From the NCBI RefSeq assembly GCF_019097595.1, contig NC_080716.1, positions 29,515,901 to 29,579,900 of the forward strand: a stretch of 64,000 nucleotides of DNA. The letters run 5' to 3'. Below, one piece after another: positions 1 to 10,747 of the stretch. How positions within the stretch are numbered: the stretch's first letter is position 1; every line of letters starts with the position of its first letter. The stretch comes from Hemibagrus wyckioides. Taxonomy: Eukaryota; Chordata; Actinopteri; Siluriformes; Bagridae. The notes beneath the pieces are model-generated. The model saw only the letters and a list, made by a program, of their open reading frames with translations, ran no database searches and was not told the origin of the DNA. Both the position numbers and the translations under genes were made by a program.

Positions 1-868
1 TGGCATGAACTCTGGACTTTAGTGTGCCCTACAGATTTTCTATTAGATTTAAGTCTGGGCTTTGTGCAGTCCAGTCAAGGACGTTCACTTTGCTCCTTTG
101 TAGGTAGTTCTTCACCAGAAGTGAGGTATGCTTTGGGTCGTTATCATGCTGGAAGACAAAACGTCGACTCGGACCAAGTTTTGTTGCTTTGGATTGAACG
201 CCTCTCCCTTCTTTCTCCAAACATAGGCAACATCTCTATGGCCAAAGAGATCTAGTTTTGTCTCCAGTATGCATCATTTTCCCCCAGGTTGTCCTTAGCA
301 AACTTCAGTCTAGCTTGTAGGTGTCTCTTCTTTCTTGGTCAGCAACCTCACAGTCCATTCCAGTGCAAGACTCTAGTGACTGTCTTCATTGATGCATCAA
401 TCCCAGACTTTGCTAAGTCATTCACTAGTGTCCTGGCAGTTGTTCTTGGGTTTTTAGAAACAGCTCACTAGTTTTCTTTCCAAAGTTTTTGAAATCTTTC
501 GCTTCCTGCCTCTGCCAGTCTTGTTCTCCACTGTGTGGGTCTCTTTAAACTTCTTGATAATACTTCTCACGGCAGTTCTTGACACTTGAAAACGCTTTGA
601 TAAACGTGTGTATCCTTCTCCTTCTTTGTGAGAATGAACAATTCTTTTTCTCAAGTCTAAACTAATTTCTTTTGTCTTTGCCATGATGATGGTACATATT
701 TTGCTAGTTGTTTTGCAAAATACTAATCCTCAGCTTAAAGTGCAATTTAAAGGTTTAACTAGGTTAATTAGGCAAGTTAGGTTAATTAGACAAGTAAATG
801 GACAGTGGTTTGTTCTGTAGACAATCAAACATAATTCCTTAAGGGGGCTAATAATTGTGACCTTAGCA
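1..868 (-). mobile_element. Tc1/mariner DNA transposon, 5' part, cut by window edge
   Basis: The element lies on the minus strand and runs out of the window at position 1. Its right terminus is the GGGGGCTAATAATTGTGACC block near 844-863, which resembles the inverted-repeat end of fish Tc1 elements; the exact last base is uncertain by a few bases. The paralogous place in gene B (about 31240) has no such element: sequence similarity between the two genes resumes just right of 870. The insertion therefore postdates the A/B duplication or was lost from B. Seen: transposase pieces and terminus. Inferred: boundary. Confidence 0.75.
29..684 (-). pseudogene. Tc1-like transposase, broken
   Basis: Read on the minus strand. 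The N-terminal piece (684-454) starts MAKTKEISLDLRKRIV and carries the helix-turn-helix DNA-binding region (RFQVSRTAVRSIIKKF) and a basic GRGRKRK linker. The C-terminal piece (220-29) holds the catalytic-core motifs FQHDNDPKH and DWTAQSPDLNLIE (second D and final E of the DDE triad). The stretch between is not open in one frame, so the copy is defective. The function of the family is cut-and-paste transposition into TA sites. Confidence 0.8.
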
Positions 869-1156
869 GTCAGAAAATGCAGACATGTTCAGATGATGGT
901 ACAGGATTTGTGCAGGATCCATAAAATAATAATCTAAAATCAGTAAATAGTGTTTCCACACTTCAATCTAATCATGAACTATGAAATATACTGAATACCA
1001 GCCGTGTAAGAAAACATCCAACTGTAACATCTTGTATCAACTGTTAAATATAAATGTTTGTTTTAGACACAAAGCATCTGTTAGACACAGTGAATCTACT
1101 GCTTATGTTGTAAAGTGAAAAGCAGCTCTGACCCCTTCATCATTTCATACCAACAG

Positions 1157-1420
1157 AAAAACCCAAACCGACTGTGAGAGTGAATCCTCAGAGCTCCGTC
1201 TACACTGGAGACACCGTCACTCTGAGCTGTGAGCTGCAGCAGGGGACTGGATGGGGGTTTCACTGGTACAAAAATAATCAGTTACAGAATCTGAACAGTG
1301 AACAAGAGAACACACTTAACGTGACAGTCGATAATGCAGGAGAAACAGAGTACAAGTGTCAAGCACGCAGGAGAAACTACTACACAGGGTTCAGTGATCC
1401 TGTCCAGATTACAGTGAGAG
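1157..1420 (+). CDS. Gene A Ig exon (D2 type)
   Basis: 88 codons after acceptor CCAACAG, donor GTATGT. One C2-like Ig domain: TVTLSCEL with first Cys, Trp in GFHWYKNN, second Cys in TEYKCQA. It is paralogous to 31540-31806 in gene B but differs at about 16 residues plus one inserted codon, far more than the membrane-proximal domains do. Confidence 0.85.
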
Positions 1421-4400
1421 GTATGTCATGTCATTTTTTCCTCTTTTCATCACAGGTTTGCTAGAAGGGGTAAGAAATAAATATTGCTTAATTATATTGT
1501 ATTTTCAATATAATTATTCTGCACTGTTCAAAATAACCTTGAAATAACCCTGTGGCAGGTCGGGAGGCGCCTGCGCACTAAATGTACTACAGGGCAATTT
1601 CTATTTAGCCAGAGCTCAATTTGTGTGTCTAGTTACCAATTTAAACTCAGTACCATTCGCATTCTCCACCAAGGGCAAGGCATCAATGGACACTCAAGTG
1701 GTAAATATCATAAATATTTATTTATAAAAAACATATACTTTAAAAATAGCAAACATAAAAAAAGGAATGGTTCACCAGAGGAAAAGATGCAGTCCTTAAG
1801 CAGTCTCTAAGCAGTCTGTGTATGATATTTTGCTGGCCAGCAGCAATCGTCCTGGTTCAGTTCCACTACGACAAGTACTCCAATCACCTCACTGCTAGGA
1901 AAGGATAAAACAAAAACACTGCCAGTGTCTCTAGCCCTCTTCACATGTAAAAATTATTACTACTATTCTCTCGTGCATACAATATATGTCATTATCCCAT
2001 GCTACACAGTCCTGTTGAAATCCCGCGTTGTACACGTGACAACCCACAGTCACCGTCCACGTTCCTTTCACCAAGGGAGTTCCATTACTCACGCCAACAC
2101 CGGCCCCTGCGCGCTACAGTGCACCCAGAAGATCCACTGCCTTTGGCGCCCACGTGGCTGAACATCAAACTAACAAGCGCTCATTCTTAATTGTGCTCTT
2201 CTTAAAGGGCAGCAGTCTCCACCCTCGTCACCACCAGCCAATCGCACCGGGCTGTTAATTACAGTCTGTAAACAGCCATTAGAGCCACAGCAGAACCCAT
2301 ACACAACAATACATATATACAAACGCAGAAAAATACATTCATAAAGAGAAAAAAACCTTACACATGATTTCATCCCCTCACAAACACATATGTTTTGAAG
2401 CATTTGTCATTTGTGACTGGTGAGATCCAAAACCATTTTGTTTCACACACACACACACACATATTGTAACATTGTGTATTCTGACATGTAGAAGTCGTCA
2501 GGACAGAGGGGTTTATGTTTTGCGGTTTTTCTGTAGCATGACAAGCTGTGTTTTTATAATTATTTATTAAAAGTGTGTTTAAAAATATAGCTTGGCAAGA
2601 AAAGTTTTGTGAGTAAGAACCCTTGATTTGTCTGTGTATTTAAACACCTTTGTTTCACCATCTCTTTGTCTTGCAACTATTGTTACCCATGTATGTTTAT
2701 TCTGCCTCAACCCTGAGCTTGTTTTTTAATCATTTTTCTGTCACAGTTTTATAGTTTCTTTTTTCTATGTAGATAAATGAATGTCTACACTTTTTCCGCA
2801 CTTTTACTGCCACCAGCCCCATAATGTGACAAGAACAGGAACTAACTTGTTTTGCAGACATCCCACAACAGTAAATGTAACTAGAAATGGATGAAAAGTA
2901 CAGGGTGTCATTCATTAATAGTTTAATCATTGGCACATGCTGTTATAAGAAAATAATCTGTACTTTAGGGTGAAAATCACAACTCAGCATTTTAACTCTA
3001 GCACACAACTCAGTATTTTTCTATAACAGTGTTACAGTGTTAGATTACTAAAACTTTGTTAAAAGAATCTAAAACCAGAAGTGAACATTTGAGACATGTA
3101 AGAAATTATCTTTACTTCATTAAAGTCAAAACACAACATTATATTGAATAGAATAATAAATCCTTTATCTCCATAAAATGTTATAAAGTGTTATTGGTTA
3201 AGCAGAAATTTATTGTGATTAAAAACATGAAATAGTACACAAAACCTGCCCCATGCTGTAATCTTAATTATGATCTTTCATTTCAGTTAACAGTTGAAAC
3301 TTTGAACAAATTCATGTGTATTGGAGTTGTACGGAAACTGTTTTAATAATGAAGACTATTTTTCTGGAGAAAAAATATGACTATGCAGTTTAGACATATA
3401 GTCACTGCATGCTTACCTCTTATTGTGGGTGTTTTTACTGCACAACCAAGTACTACTTTCTTCTACCAGTGGCATAATCAAAAGTGTGGAAGTGCAATAA
3501 TAATCATCAGTCTCTTAATGATTACATCCTAGTAGAGTTTAACTGGATCAAGATGTTGTGTTTACAATATTAACAGATCCCACACTTTATAAAGACAAAA
3601 TGTATCTATAAATTAGCTGATAGAGTTAATAAAAGCAAACTGTTGCATTCACTATTCCACTATTCGTATATCATCAATATACACCATGATACCAAATTGT
3701 TCATGACAAATTAAATGCTCTATTATTTTTCTACAGCAAGACCTAAACCAGTGGCATCCATAGATCCTGATAATCAGGTGTTGAGTGGAGAGACCGTCAC
3801 TCTGAGATGTGACATACAGGATGAAAGTGTCTCTAGCTGGCAGTACAGCTGGTATAAAGATGCTTCACACAGTCCTGTCAGTAGTGGACAGGTGTACAGA
3901 ATCAGTGGTGTTGAAGTGACCCACACAGGTAAATACACCTGTAGAGGAGCAGAGAGAGGAGGTTCACGCTCCTCACACTCCAGTGATGCTGTTACACTGA
4001 TTGTATCAGGTGAGTGTGCGAGGTGAAAATGTCCAATTAGACATTCATGAAAAGCTTCTTACTGTGTATTAATTAAATCTAGTAAAGAAAATAATTGTAT
4101 TTCCTGTGTAACAGAGAGACCACAGGCAGTACTGAGTGTATCTCCACAGAGCTGGCTGACTGAAGGAGACTCAGTGACTCTAAGCTGTGAGGTTACAGAC
4201 TCCTCTACAGACTGGACATTCAGCTGGTACACAGTTGTTCCCTACAGAGACGGCTTAACTGGAATAAATAATAATGGTGGCTATAGCGTGTATGTGGAGC
4301 TCCTCTCAGACAGCAGCAGAGGATCTGGAGGCAAATACACTCTCAGTCCTGCTGCTCTTAATCACACAGGAGTTTATATGTGCAGAGGAGAGAGAGGAGA

Positions 4401-7400
4401 ACCAGCCCTTCACTCACAGTACAGCAATCCACAGCCACTATGGATCACTGGTGAGGAAAATTAACTGTTGTGTTGAAGTGTAGAATAGAAGTGTGAATGT
4501 TTTAATATTTAATTTTTATTTACATGGCTCTTTTCTGTGTTTAAGGTGAATCTCCTCCAGTCTCTCTGATCATCAATCCCAGCAGAACTCAACACTTTAC
4601 TGATGACTCTCTCTCACTGAGCTGTGAGGACCAGAGTAACTCTACTGGATGGACAGTGAGACGATACACACACAGTGAGAGAGTGTTAGATTGTTCACAC
4701 TGGGGATCAGTTACAGGATCTACATGTAACATCAGCTTCCTCTCCACATCCTACACTGGAGTTTACTGGTGCGAGTCTGAATCTGGAGAAAACAGTAATC
4801 CTGTCAACATCACAGTGCATGGTGAGTCTTCATGTAGTGTGTTTAATGTTAAAGGGAAAGAAAAATGTTCTGAGTATGAATACATGTATGCTAGTAGTAG
4901 ATACTAGTTTTACTAGAACCAGTACATGAGCATGAAATCAAATAAATACTCTATACTCGTATACATCTGTACTGATGAATCCATAATTTAGTTGAATGTT
5001 TTCTCATGAGCTAGTGTAGGCAGTTTTCTGCAGGCTTGAATTAATTTCCTGCAGACTCCACAGGTTTAGAGAGTTTTAAGTTAAGGAATTATTTGAGAAT
5101 TAATTTTTATTTGAATGCCTTTTTAATAACAGAGTTTTTATATTTAGTTGCTGACATTCTGTTCTTTTTCTCTCCTCCGTCTCAGGTCCTAGATCCAGTA
5201 TTTTAACAGTAGGACTGGTTGTGGGTTTGGGATTTTTGCTCATCGCTTTACTGATCTTAATGATCCTGCCGTGGTCCTACAAAAGAAAAACAGGTCTACT
5301 AACTACTTTAGATATGTTCTGTAGAATATACCCAGAATTGCAAGAGAAAGTAAATTAGCTCTATCATATAATCATGGAAAATAACTAAAGGTTGCTTGAT
5401 GAATTCAAAACTAAAAGTGTTGATAAAAAGATCTTATTTGGAATATTTGATACTTAATTATTATGATGTGAGAAACCATCCTGAGTACAGTGCAACAACA
5501 CTTTGAACACATTATAGATTAGATAATACATAATCATATTTTACATTAATTTTATAAACCCAAAACATGCTGTAAAGTCATATTTAGAGCAAAATTCAAG
5601 TTCAGAAAATATAGTAGAAGTAGGAAATTCCTAAAAGACCATGCATTATTAAATTAAAGTTTTTTTTTTTTCTTGGTTTCTTGTGATCACAACTTAATAT
5701 TTCTGTGTTTTTGTCATAAGAGCATGTTCTAGACACAGCAAAAGAGCAGGAACACAGTGACAGTCTTGCAGCATCATGGATGATTATGTATTCACTTTTA
5801 CTTCGAAGAGTGATTGACTCAAAACATTCACAAGTCTCAAGGTTTTCTTACAGTACAATTATGTGGTGAGACAAAACAATTTTTGTTATGTTGTGATCAC
5901 AAGAAAACAAGGAAGAAAAAATATAATAATGCAATGCCTCTTAGAACTTCTGTATATTTTAATACTATTTAAAAACAAATACTAAATATGAATCTGTACA
6001 TATAGTTACTGTATCCATATTTAATAATTGTTTCTATTCCTACAATATAGTTTACCTTTTGTACACACTATGTTTATTATGCTTTAAACAGGGCTGTGTA
6101 AAAAAAAATATCACATGGTTTTGTCACTATGTACACACTGTTCATCTAGAAATGCAGCAGAAATCCAATCAGACATCAGATCAGAATCACACACCACTTC
6201 AGGCTGGTCAGACACTGTCTCAGTGACTGTTTATATCTACATTTGTTCTTCAAAAATCTTTTTAGATTTTCTTATAGTATTTTTGTGAGGCTTTGTTCTG
6301 TTTTCTGTAGAAAAAGTGCTAATATTTCCTCTTGCATTAGGAGATTTAACTATAGATTATCTCTATACAGTAAAGTACAGAAGTGTCTTGTAGAGACTAA
6401 CACACTACACTGTGTTCAGGTGAAGCTGCAGCTGAGATCAATGAAGCCACTTACGCACAGGTCACGAAGAAAAAGAAGACAAACAGGAACAATGGTAGAG
6501 TATTTTTAATGCTGGGACATTTCATGGATTTCATGGAAAAACCAAAGTTAGCAAATAACACTTGAAGTCTTCAGTACATTAAATTATTTGTTATATTATG
6601 TGCATCCAAGCATCTGAGGTCATAATCTAGAGACTGATAATGTTTCTGTTGATGGGTTATAGATCACTGGATTGAAAGCTAAAGATCATTGAATGGTTTT
6701 GTTCTTTTCTACTGCAGGAGCTGATGCTGATGTGACTTATGCTGAGATTGAACAAACACCAAAGAAGAAAGCAAAGAAAATGAAAGGTAGTGCAAAATGA
6801 ACATGTTTTATGTTATGCCACAGATCACCTGCATCCTATTCTTGTTTAATGTAATGAATAAAACACTCTGTTGTGCTGTTATAGGAAAATAATCAGTAAC
6901 AGTGTGGTGTGATGAAGCAGAGTTACAGCTTCAGAGTTACTACACTGAAGATGATTATTTCCCCATTACAGCACATCCCAAAGTGTTTAACCACAGCAGC
7001 TTCCCTATTTAATTTTACAGCATGTACAGTATAAACAGTCATTCCCTTACCAGCCTCTTGAAGTGAATAAGACAAAATCTGCTATCTATCCTATTACTGA
7101 GTATAAATTCCTCTGTCTTAAAGATTTTCCCATGTCAGAAAATATTTTAAATTTAACAAAAAAGTCCATATTACATGCTTTTTGAATAATAACAACACAT
7201 CACCATATGGAAACTACAAAGTATTAGAACAAGCACATTAATATAAACCTGTGATTTTCAAATGCATTCTGTCAGAGATGGTGTTATGGAAAATTAATCA
7301 ACACCTTCTGACCAATCAGAATCCAGAATTCAACACTGCTGTGGTCTAATATATTTTAATTGTGTATGATTTAATATCTAGATCATATTCTTTGTAATAA

Positions 7401-7820
7401 TTTAGTTGATCTGTAATTGTTCACGAAATTAATTCCCGATTTCTGATTTCCACTAGAAAAGGCCAGTGTAGCTGATGATACTGTCTATTCAGAGCTGAAA
7501 CACAACTTGGAGGTAAGACTCATGACATGTACAGCATAAATCTTAAAAAGGTGCATTAGGGAGATTTTGTCATCTAGAACACTGACTGTAAGAGTTCATC
7601 CATGTTCATTTGGAAGCTGTCTAACTTTCTGTCATCTCAGTCTACTTAGACAGTTATGACATAGTTAACTAAGAACATGTAAAATACTGACACAGAAAAT
7701 AACTTGAATAACTAATTTTTTGCCTCGGTCACTGATTCAACAATTAACTAGTTTGTAACATCAGTGACAGCAATATCAGGAGAAATGTATTTACTGTCTC
7801 TTTCTTTCTCTCTGCAGTGA
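1157..7820 (+). CDS. Receptor gene A: LITR/Fc-receptor-like inhibitory receptor (3' part; 5' end outside window)
   Basis: Predicted type I leukocyte surface receptor. Ten exons fall in the window: 1157-1420, 3737-4009, 4115-4450, 4546-4821 (Ig domains), 5186-5293 (transmembrane), 6150-6206, 6420-6494, 6718-6786, 7457-7512 (cytoplasmic) and a last exon that opens with TGA at 7818. All internal junctions are GT/AG and phase 1 until the penultimate exon, which ends in phase 0, so the frame is continuous. The Ig exons show LxC ... YxC disulphide cysteines. The TM segment has no charged residue, so no adaptor partner is expected. The tail has ATYAQV, VTYAEI (canonical ITIM) and TVYSEL, which in known inhibitory receptors recruit SH2 phosphatases. 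Signal peptide and first Ig exon must lie left of the window. LITR assignment rests on architecture; FcRL-like is the alternative name for the same kind of gene. Confidence 0.8.
1421..3736 (+). other. Gene A intron with unclassified insertion
   Basis: No exon is seen. A GC-richer block at about 1550-2400 (from GTGGCAGGTCGGGAGGCGCC onward) has no counterpart in gene B and looks like an inserted element, but I see no coding motif or clear termini. A short CA run lies at 2446-2462. The remainder to 3736 is AT-rich without recognisable structure. Confidence 0.4.
3737..4009 (+). CDS. Gene A Ig exon absent from gene B
   Basis: 91 codons, acceptor TTTTCTACAG, donor GTGAGT. Ig domain with TVTLRCDI, Trp in WQYSWYKD and second Cys in GKYTCRG. 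The start (RPKPVASIDPDNQV) resembles the D1 exon of gene B (29832-30122), so it is a D1-like domain used in a membrane-nearer position. In gene B homology jumps from about 1500 to about 4040, skipping this exon. Confidence 0.85.
4115..4450 (+). CDS. Gene A Ig exon (membrane-distal of last pair)
   Basis: 112 codons, acceptor TGTGTAACAG, donor GTGAGG. Ig domain with SVTLSCEV, Trp in WTFSWYTV and HTGVYMCRG. It differs from gene B exon 32008-32343 at only about 3 of 336 bases by direct comparison. Confidence 0.87.
4546..4821 (+). CDS. Gene A membrane-proximal Ig exon
   Basis: 92 codons, acceptor GTTTAAG, donor GTGAGT. Ig domain: [26 protein letters not shown]. Asn in CNIS and NITVHG could be N-glycosylated. 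Close paralogue of 32607-32882, with about four residue differences. Confidence 0.87.
5186..5293 (+). CDS. Gene A transmembrane exon
   Basis: 36 codons, acceptor GTCTCAG, donor GTCTAC. A hydrophobic run of about 23 residues ([12 protein letters not shown] ... LMILPW) is followed by the stop-transfer sequence YKRKT. No Arg, Lys, Asp or Glu lies inside the membrane segment, unlike activating receptors that pair with charged adaptors. Confidence 0.88.
5294..6149 (+). other. Gene A intron
   Basis: AT-rich intron between the TM and first cytoplasmic exons. No motif-bearing exon is visible, and the gene B counterpart (33353-34137) likewise shows none. Confidence 0.5.
6150..6206 (+). CDS. Gene A cytoplasmic exon 1 (short form)
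   Basis: 19 codons, acceptor TTCATCTAG, weak donor G/GTCAGA. Reads EMQQKSNQTSDQNHTPLQA. Compared with gene B (34138-34230) it lacks 36 bases (12 codons), an in-frame deletion. No tyrosine. Confidence 0.65.
6311..6327 (+). pseudogene. Gene A remnant of a tyrosine-motif exon
   Basis: After the TTCTGTAG acceptor the first bases match gene B exon 34320-34370, then 62 bases are missing. The junction falls inside AATATTT; in gene B the deleted block is bounded by two ATTT words (microhomology). The loss removes the IYATV coding sequence and the donor site, and a 2-base length change at the exon start also shifts the frame. Skipping the remnant keeps phase 1, so the rest of the tail is unaffected. 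Confidence 0.75.
6420..6494 (+). CDS. Gene A cytoplasmic exon with ATYAQV
   Basis: 25 codons, acceptor GTGTTCAG, donor GTAGAG. Encodes [15 protein letters not shown]: a YxxV tyrosine motif with Ala rather than Ile/Val/Leu/Ser/Thr two residues before Tyr, then a basic run. Paralogue of 34489-34563. Confidence 0.85.
6718..6786 (+). CDS. Gene A cytoplasmic exon with ITIM VTYAEI
   Basis: 23 codons, acceptor ACTGCAG, donor GTAGTG. Encodes [11 protein letters not shown] followed by Lys-rich PKKKAKKMK. VTYAEI fits the ITIM consensus (I/V/L/S)xYxx(I/V/L). Confidence 0.87.
7457..7512 (+). CDS. Gene A last tyrosine exon (TVYSEL)
   Basis: Phase 1 in, phase 0 out. Encodes [14 protein letters not shown], a TxYxxL motif close to an ITSM. 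Donor GTAAGA. The next exon (acceptor TCTGCAG) starts with the TGA stop at 7818-7820. Confidence 0.85.
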
Positions 7821-7946
7821 GCCATGTGTCTGTTCTGATGAAGCTACAGTTATCAAACAGATAAATAATCTTAAAGGAAAATTCACACATTACAGCTGCA
7901 ACAAAATGGTAATATTTGCTTAATAATATAAGAAATAATCAAGAGT

Positions 7947-7957
7947 AATAAAATAAA
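7947..7957 (+). promoter_or_regulatory. Candidate polyadenylation signals of gene A
   Basis: Two overlapping AATAAA hexamers start at 7947 and 7952, about 130 bases after the stop. The same pair is conserved after gene B (37528-37538). Confidence 0.5.
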
Positions 7958-8195
7958 TGCAATATCTAATATTGTAAATATGAAAAAAATATATATATAT
8001 AACTGTGTACACCAGTGCAAGTAGTAACAACAGATATGCAGCACAGTAGATATGATCATCCACAATAATCTGCATCAGTGTAATTATATAGTGATTAGCA
8101 GCAGTGCAGTAAACAGAATCCCACCAACAGAAGCCCAATGCACTTATTTAAGGAACAGACACAATAACATCCTGGTACAGTGATGAACTATTCTC

Positions 8196-8486
8196 CTATA
8201 CCGGTCCTTGCTGCAGCTGTTTGACCAATAAGTCATGGAGGGGATGTGATGCATTGTCCAGGATGGACACTAGTTTGTTTAGTGTCTTCTTTTCCACGAT
8301 CACATCAAAACAGTTGAGGGAGCATCCCAGTACAGAGCCAGTCTTCTTTATCAGTGTGTTCAGCTTCCTTGCTTCTCCGACTCTAATGCTGCCTCCCCAG
8401 CATAATGCTGCAAAGAAGACAGCACTCACAACATCAGACTGGTAGAAGATCTCCAACATCTTACTACTCATCCCCTTCCTATACAT
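8196..8486 (-). mobile_element. LINE fragment, C-terminal ORF2 region
   Basis: The minus strand encodes the C-terminal region of a fish non-LTR retrotransposon polyprotein: SKMLEIFYQSDVVSAVFFAA, SVLGCSLNCFDV and LDNASHPLHDLL. No reverse transcriptase core remains. The same fragment lies after gene B (37730-38110), so it predates the duplication. The 5' side runs into a minisatellite made from its own sequence. Confidence 0.7.
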
Positions 8487-8826
8487 AGGAGTAGAGTCTA
8501 CTTATCCCCTTCCTGTACACAGCAGTAGAGTCTACTCATCACCTTCCTGTACAGAGCAGTAGAGTCTGCTCATCCCCTTCCTGTACACAGCAGTAGAGTC
8601 TACTCATCCCCTTCCTGTACACAGCAGTAGAGTCTACTCATCCCCTTCCTGTACACGGCAGTAGAGTCTGCTCATCCCCTTCCTGTACACAGCAGTAGAG
8701 TCTGCTCATCCCCTTCCTGTACAGAGCAGTAGAGTCTACTCATCCCCTTCCTGTACAGAGCAGTAGAGTCTACTCATCCCCTTCCTGTACACGGCAGTAG
8801 ACTCTACTTATCCCCTTCCTGTATGC
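8475..8826. repeat. 34-bp minisatellite, about 10 copies
   Basis: Tandem array of a 34-bp unit (core AGTAGAGTCTACTCATCCCC then TTCCTGTACACAGC). On the minus strand the unit reads YRKGMSRLY, i.e. it is an amplified piece of the adjacent LINE ORF. Orthologous array 38082-38870 has about 23 copies and is more homogeneous. Confidence 0.9.
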
Positions 8827-9867
8827 AGGAACATTTCTTGTTATTTTTTTATTTAATATCCTTTTTTTACTCTTTTTATACTCCTTCTATCTATATTCCT
8901 GTGGCACATTTGCATATTTTAGACCATTTAACGTGAGATCATTCATTTGAATTGGATATATGCTATACAAGTACAAGAAAAATAAGGTCAGAAACTATTC
9001 TTTTTAATGACTTGTTGCTTCTGAAATTTTTCTCTTTCTATATTTTTATAAACATTTTTATTGTTCATATTTTTGTCTTTACAAATGACCTGATGCTTTG
9101 TAACTCATCTCACTGTGTTCATAAATGTTCTGATACGACTTTGTTTATAGCTTAAATAATGTTTGTATTAAAGTTTTATGCATGCACAATACCTATTTTA
9201 ATAAAGCATTGGAAGTGGAATACAGATATTATGCATTCACGAAATCTCTGACAATAAATCTGTGTACATGAGCTGGAAGAACATTATTCTAACTATCAAT
9301 ATATGGATTTGAAGACACGCCCACATTTCCATATATGGTATGAAGAACATCTTTTATCTTAACTTTTTATTGTCCTTGCAGTTCAATTCTGAAACAATCC
9401 TCTAATCGTGTTGTCCTGAGTGTTCTGCTGGATTTTAGGGAGTGTCTGCTGTTATGTTTCTATTTTTCTGTCATGTAGCTGACAAAAATATCAGCAATAA
9501 GGCGGAGCAACAACCAACAAATTTTCTTCTGGTGTTCCTAGACCTCAGCTAATCCTCATATTCAGTCGGAAGAGTTTGCTGTGATTAAACCAGGAATCCA
9601 ACAATTTGGGAATAATTAAGGTGTTTTAGACTGCTGGGTGGAAGAAAGAAAAAAATCCACAGTGACTGAGGCCTCTGTGGAGTCCCAACTGTATAAGTAG
9701 TGGATGAGTGGATACTGGATAGTAATCCCAGCTGCTTTATGGACTGTATAAAGACTGAAAACATGAAATATCCTTAAACAATTACTGAACAAAGTGTGAA
9801 AATAATGCGTTTTTAAATACGTTAATATCACGCACGTGTCATTTCCGGCAGCACTGCACGAGCTCCC

Positions 9868-9884
9868 GGCGCCATCTAGCGGCT
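9868..9884 (-). promoter_or_regulatory. CTCF-like motif
   Basis: GGCGCCATCTAGCGGCT resembles the reverse complement of the CTCF consensus (GCGCCCTCTAGTGG type) and sits in an otherwise AT-rich intergenic stretch. Motif match by eye only. Confidence 0.3.
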
Positions 9885-10730
9885 GTGTGCGGGACAACAT
9901 TAAGATCTCAGCTATTTAAATAAGTTTGATAAAATATTCCTTTTCCACCTGCTGGTCTATAGATACAGAAAACCTGAGACATGTCTTTGTAATAGAGAGA
10001 TCGGTGGATGTCTGGAACTGTGTTTACAGTGTGTTACTATTGATGTTTAAAGTAAAGAAGAGAGAACATTTATTTATTATTCTAAACATCAACATAAATC
10101 AGATTTGAACATAAAGTATCATCTGATTTAAATGAAAGTTATGTGATTATTAAAGTTAAATATATCGATCAGAACTGAGTAATTTTAATGGTTGGTATTT
10201 TGTGTGGTCAAGCATGAAATATTATTTCAGGAAAGCACAGCTGTATATAGGATTTATCTCCTTCCTGATACTGACTTATGACTGATAACTGATTTAATCT
10301 CTGTGGTATTATTAGCATTAGAAACTATTTGTCCTGTTTGCTCTCAGACAAAGGAATCAATTCTACACTGAATTTATTTCTATAAACATTTATTTCCAGC
10401 ACACTATAAACTCATGGCTTAGAATAAACAGTACACAATAACTAGTTTAAAGAAACTTGTTAGGGTGTTCCTTATTTTTTGTCCTGATTGTTGAGAGGTT
10501 TATTATAAACACTTGTAGGGTTTGTAGCTGCACACACATTCATCATTAGTAGATCACATGGCCATAAAGTGTTCATTACAGAAATACTTGATAGCAAAGA
10601 GTAATTTTTGTTTTATTCACTTTTCCTGATAAATCTCTGAACCACTCAAAGCACACAGCTTACCCACAGCATGTCCCATTAAACCTGCTGTGAGAAACCC
10701 CGGATTTCACTCCAATATACCATCATTCAA

Positions 10731-10747
10731 CAGATAGAGGGCGCTGT
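10731..10747 (+). promoter_or_regulatory. CTCF-like motif
   Basis: CAGATAGAGGGCGCTGT contains the AGAGGGCGCT core of the forward CTCF consensus. It lies 860 bases from the reverse-oriented motif at 9868. By eye only. Confidence 0.3.

Noticed and set aside
5721..5780. Possible extra cytoplasmic exon in gene A (after TCATAAG)
   Set aside because: No equivalent in gene B, no tyrosine motif and no consensus donor in phase.
6243..6509. 88-codon ORF across the gene A tail region
   Set aside because: Runs through intron sequence and reads the ATYAQV exon in the wrong frame.
8475..8826. CRISPR-like regular repeats (also 38082-38870)
   Set aside because: Head-to-tail 34-bp units with no spacers, in a eukaryotic sequence, derived from a LINE; a minisatellite.
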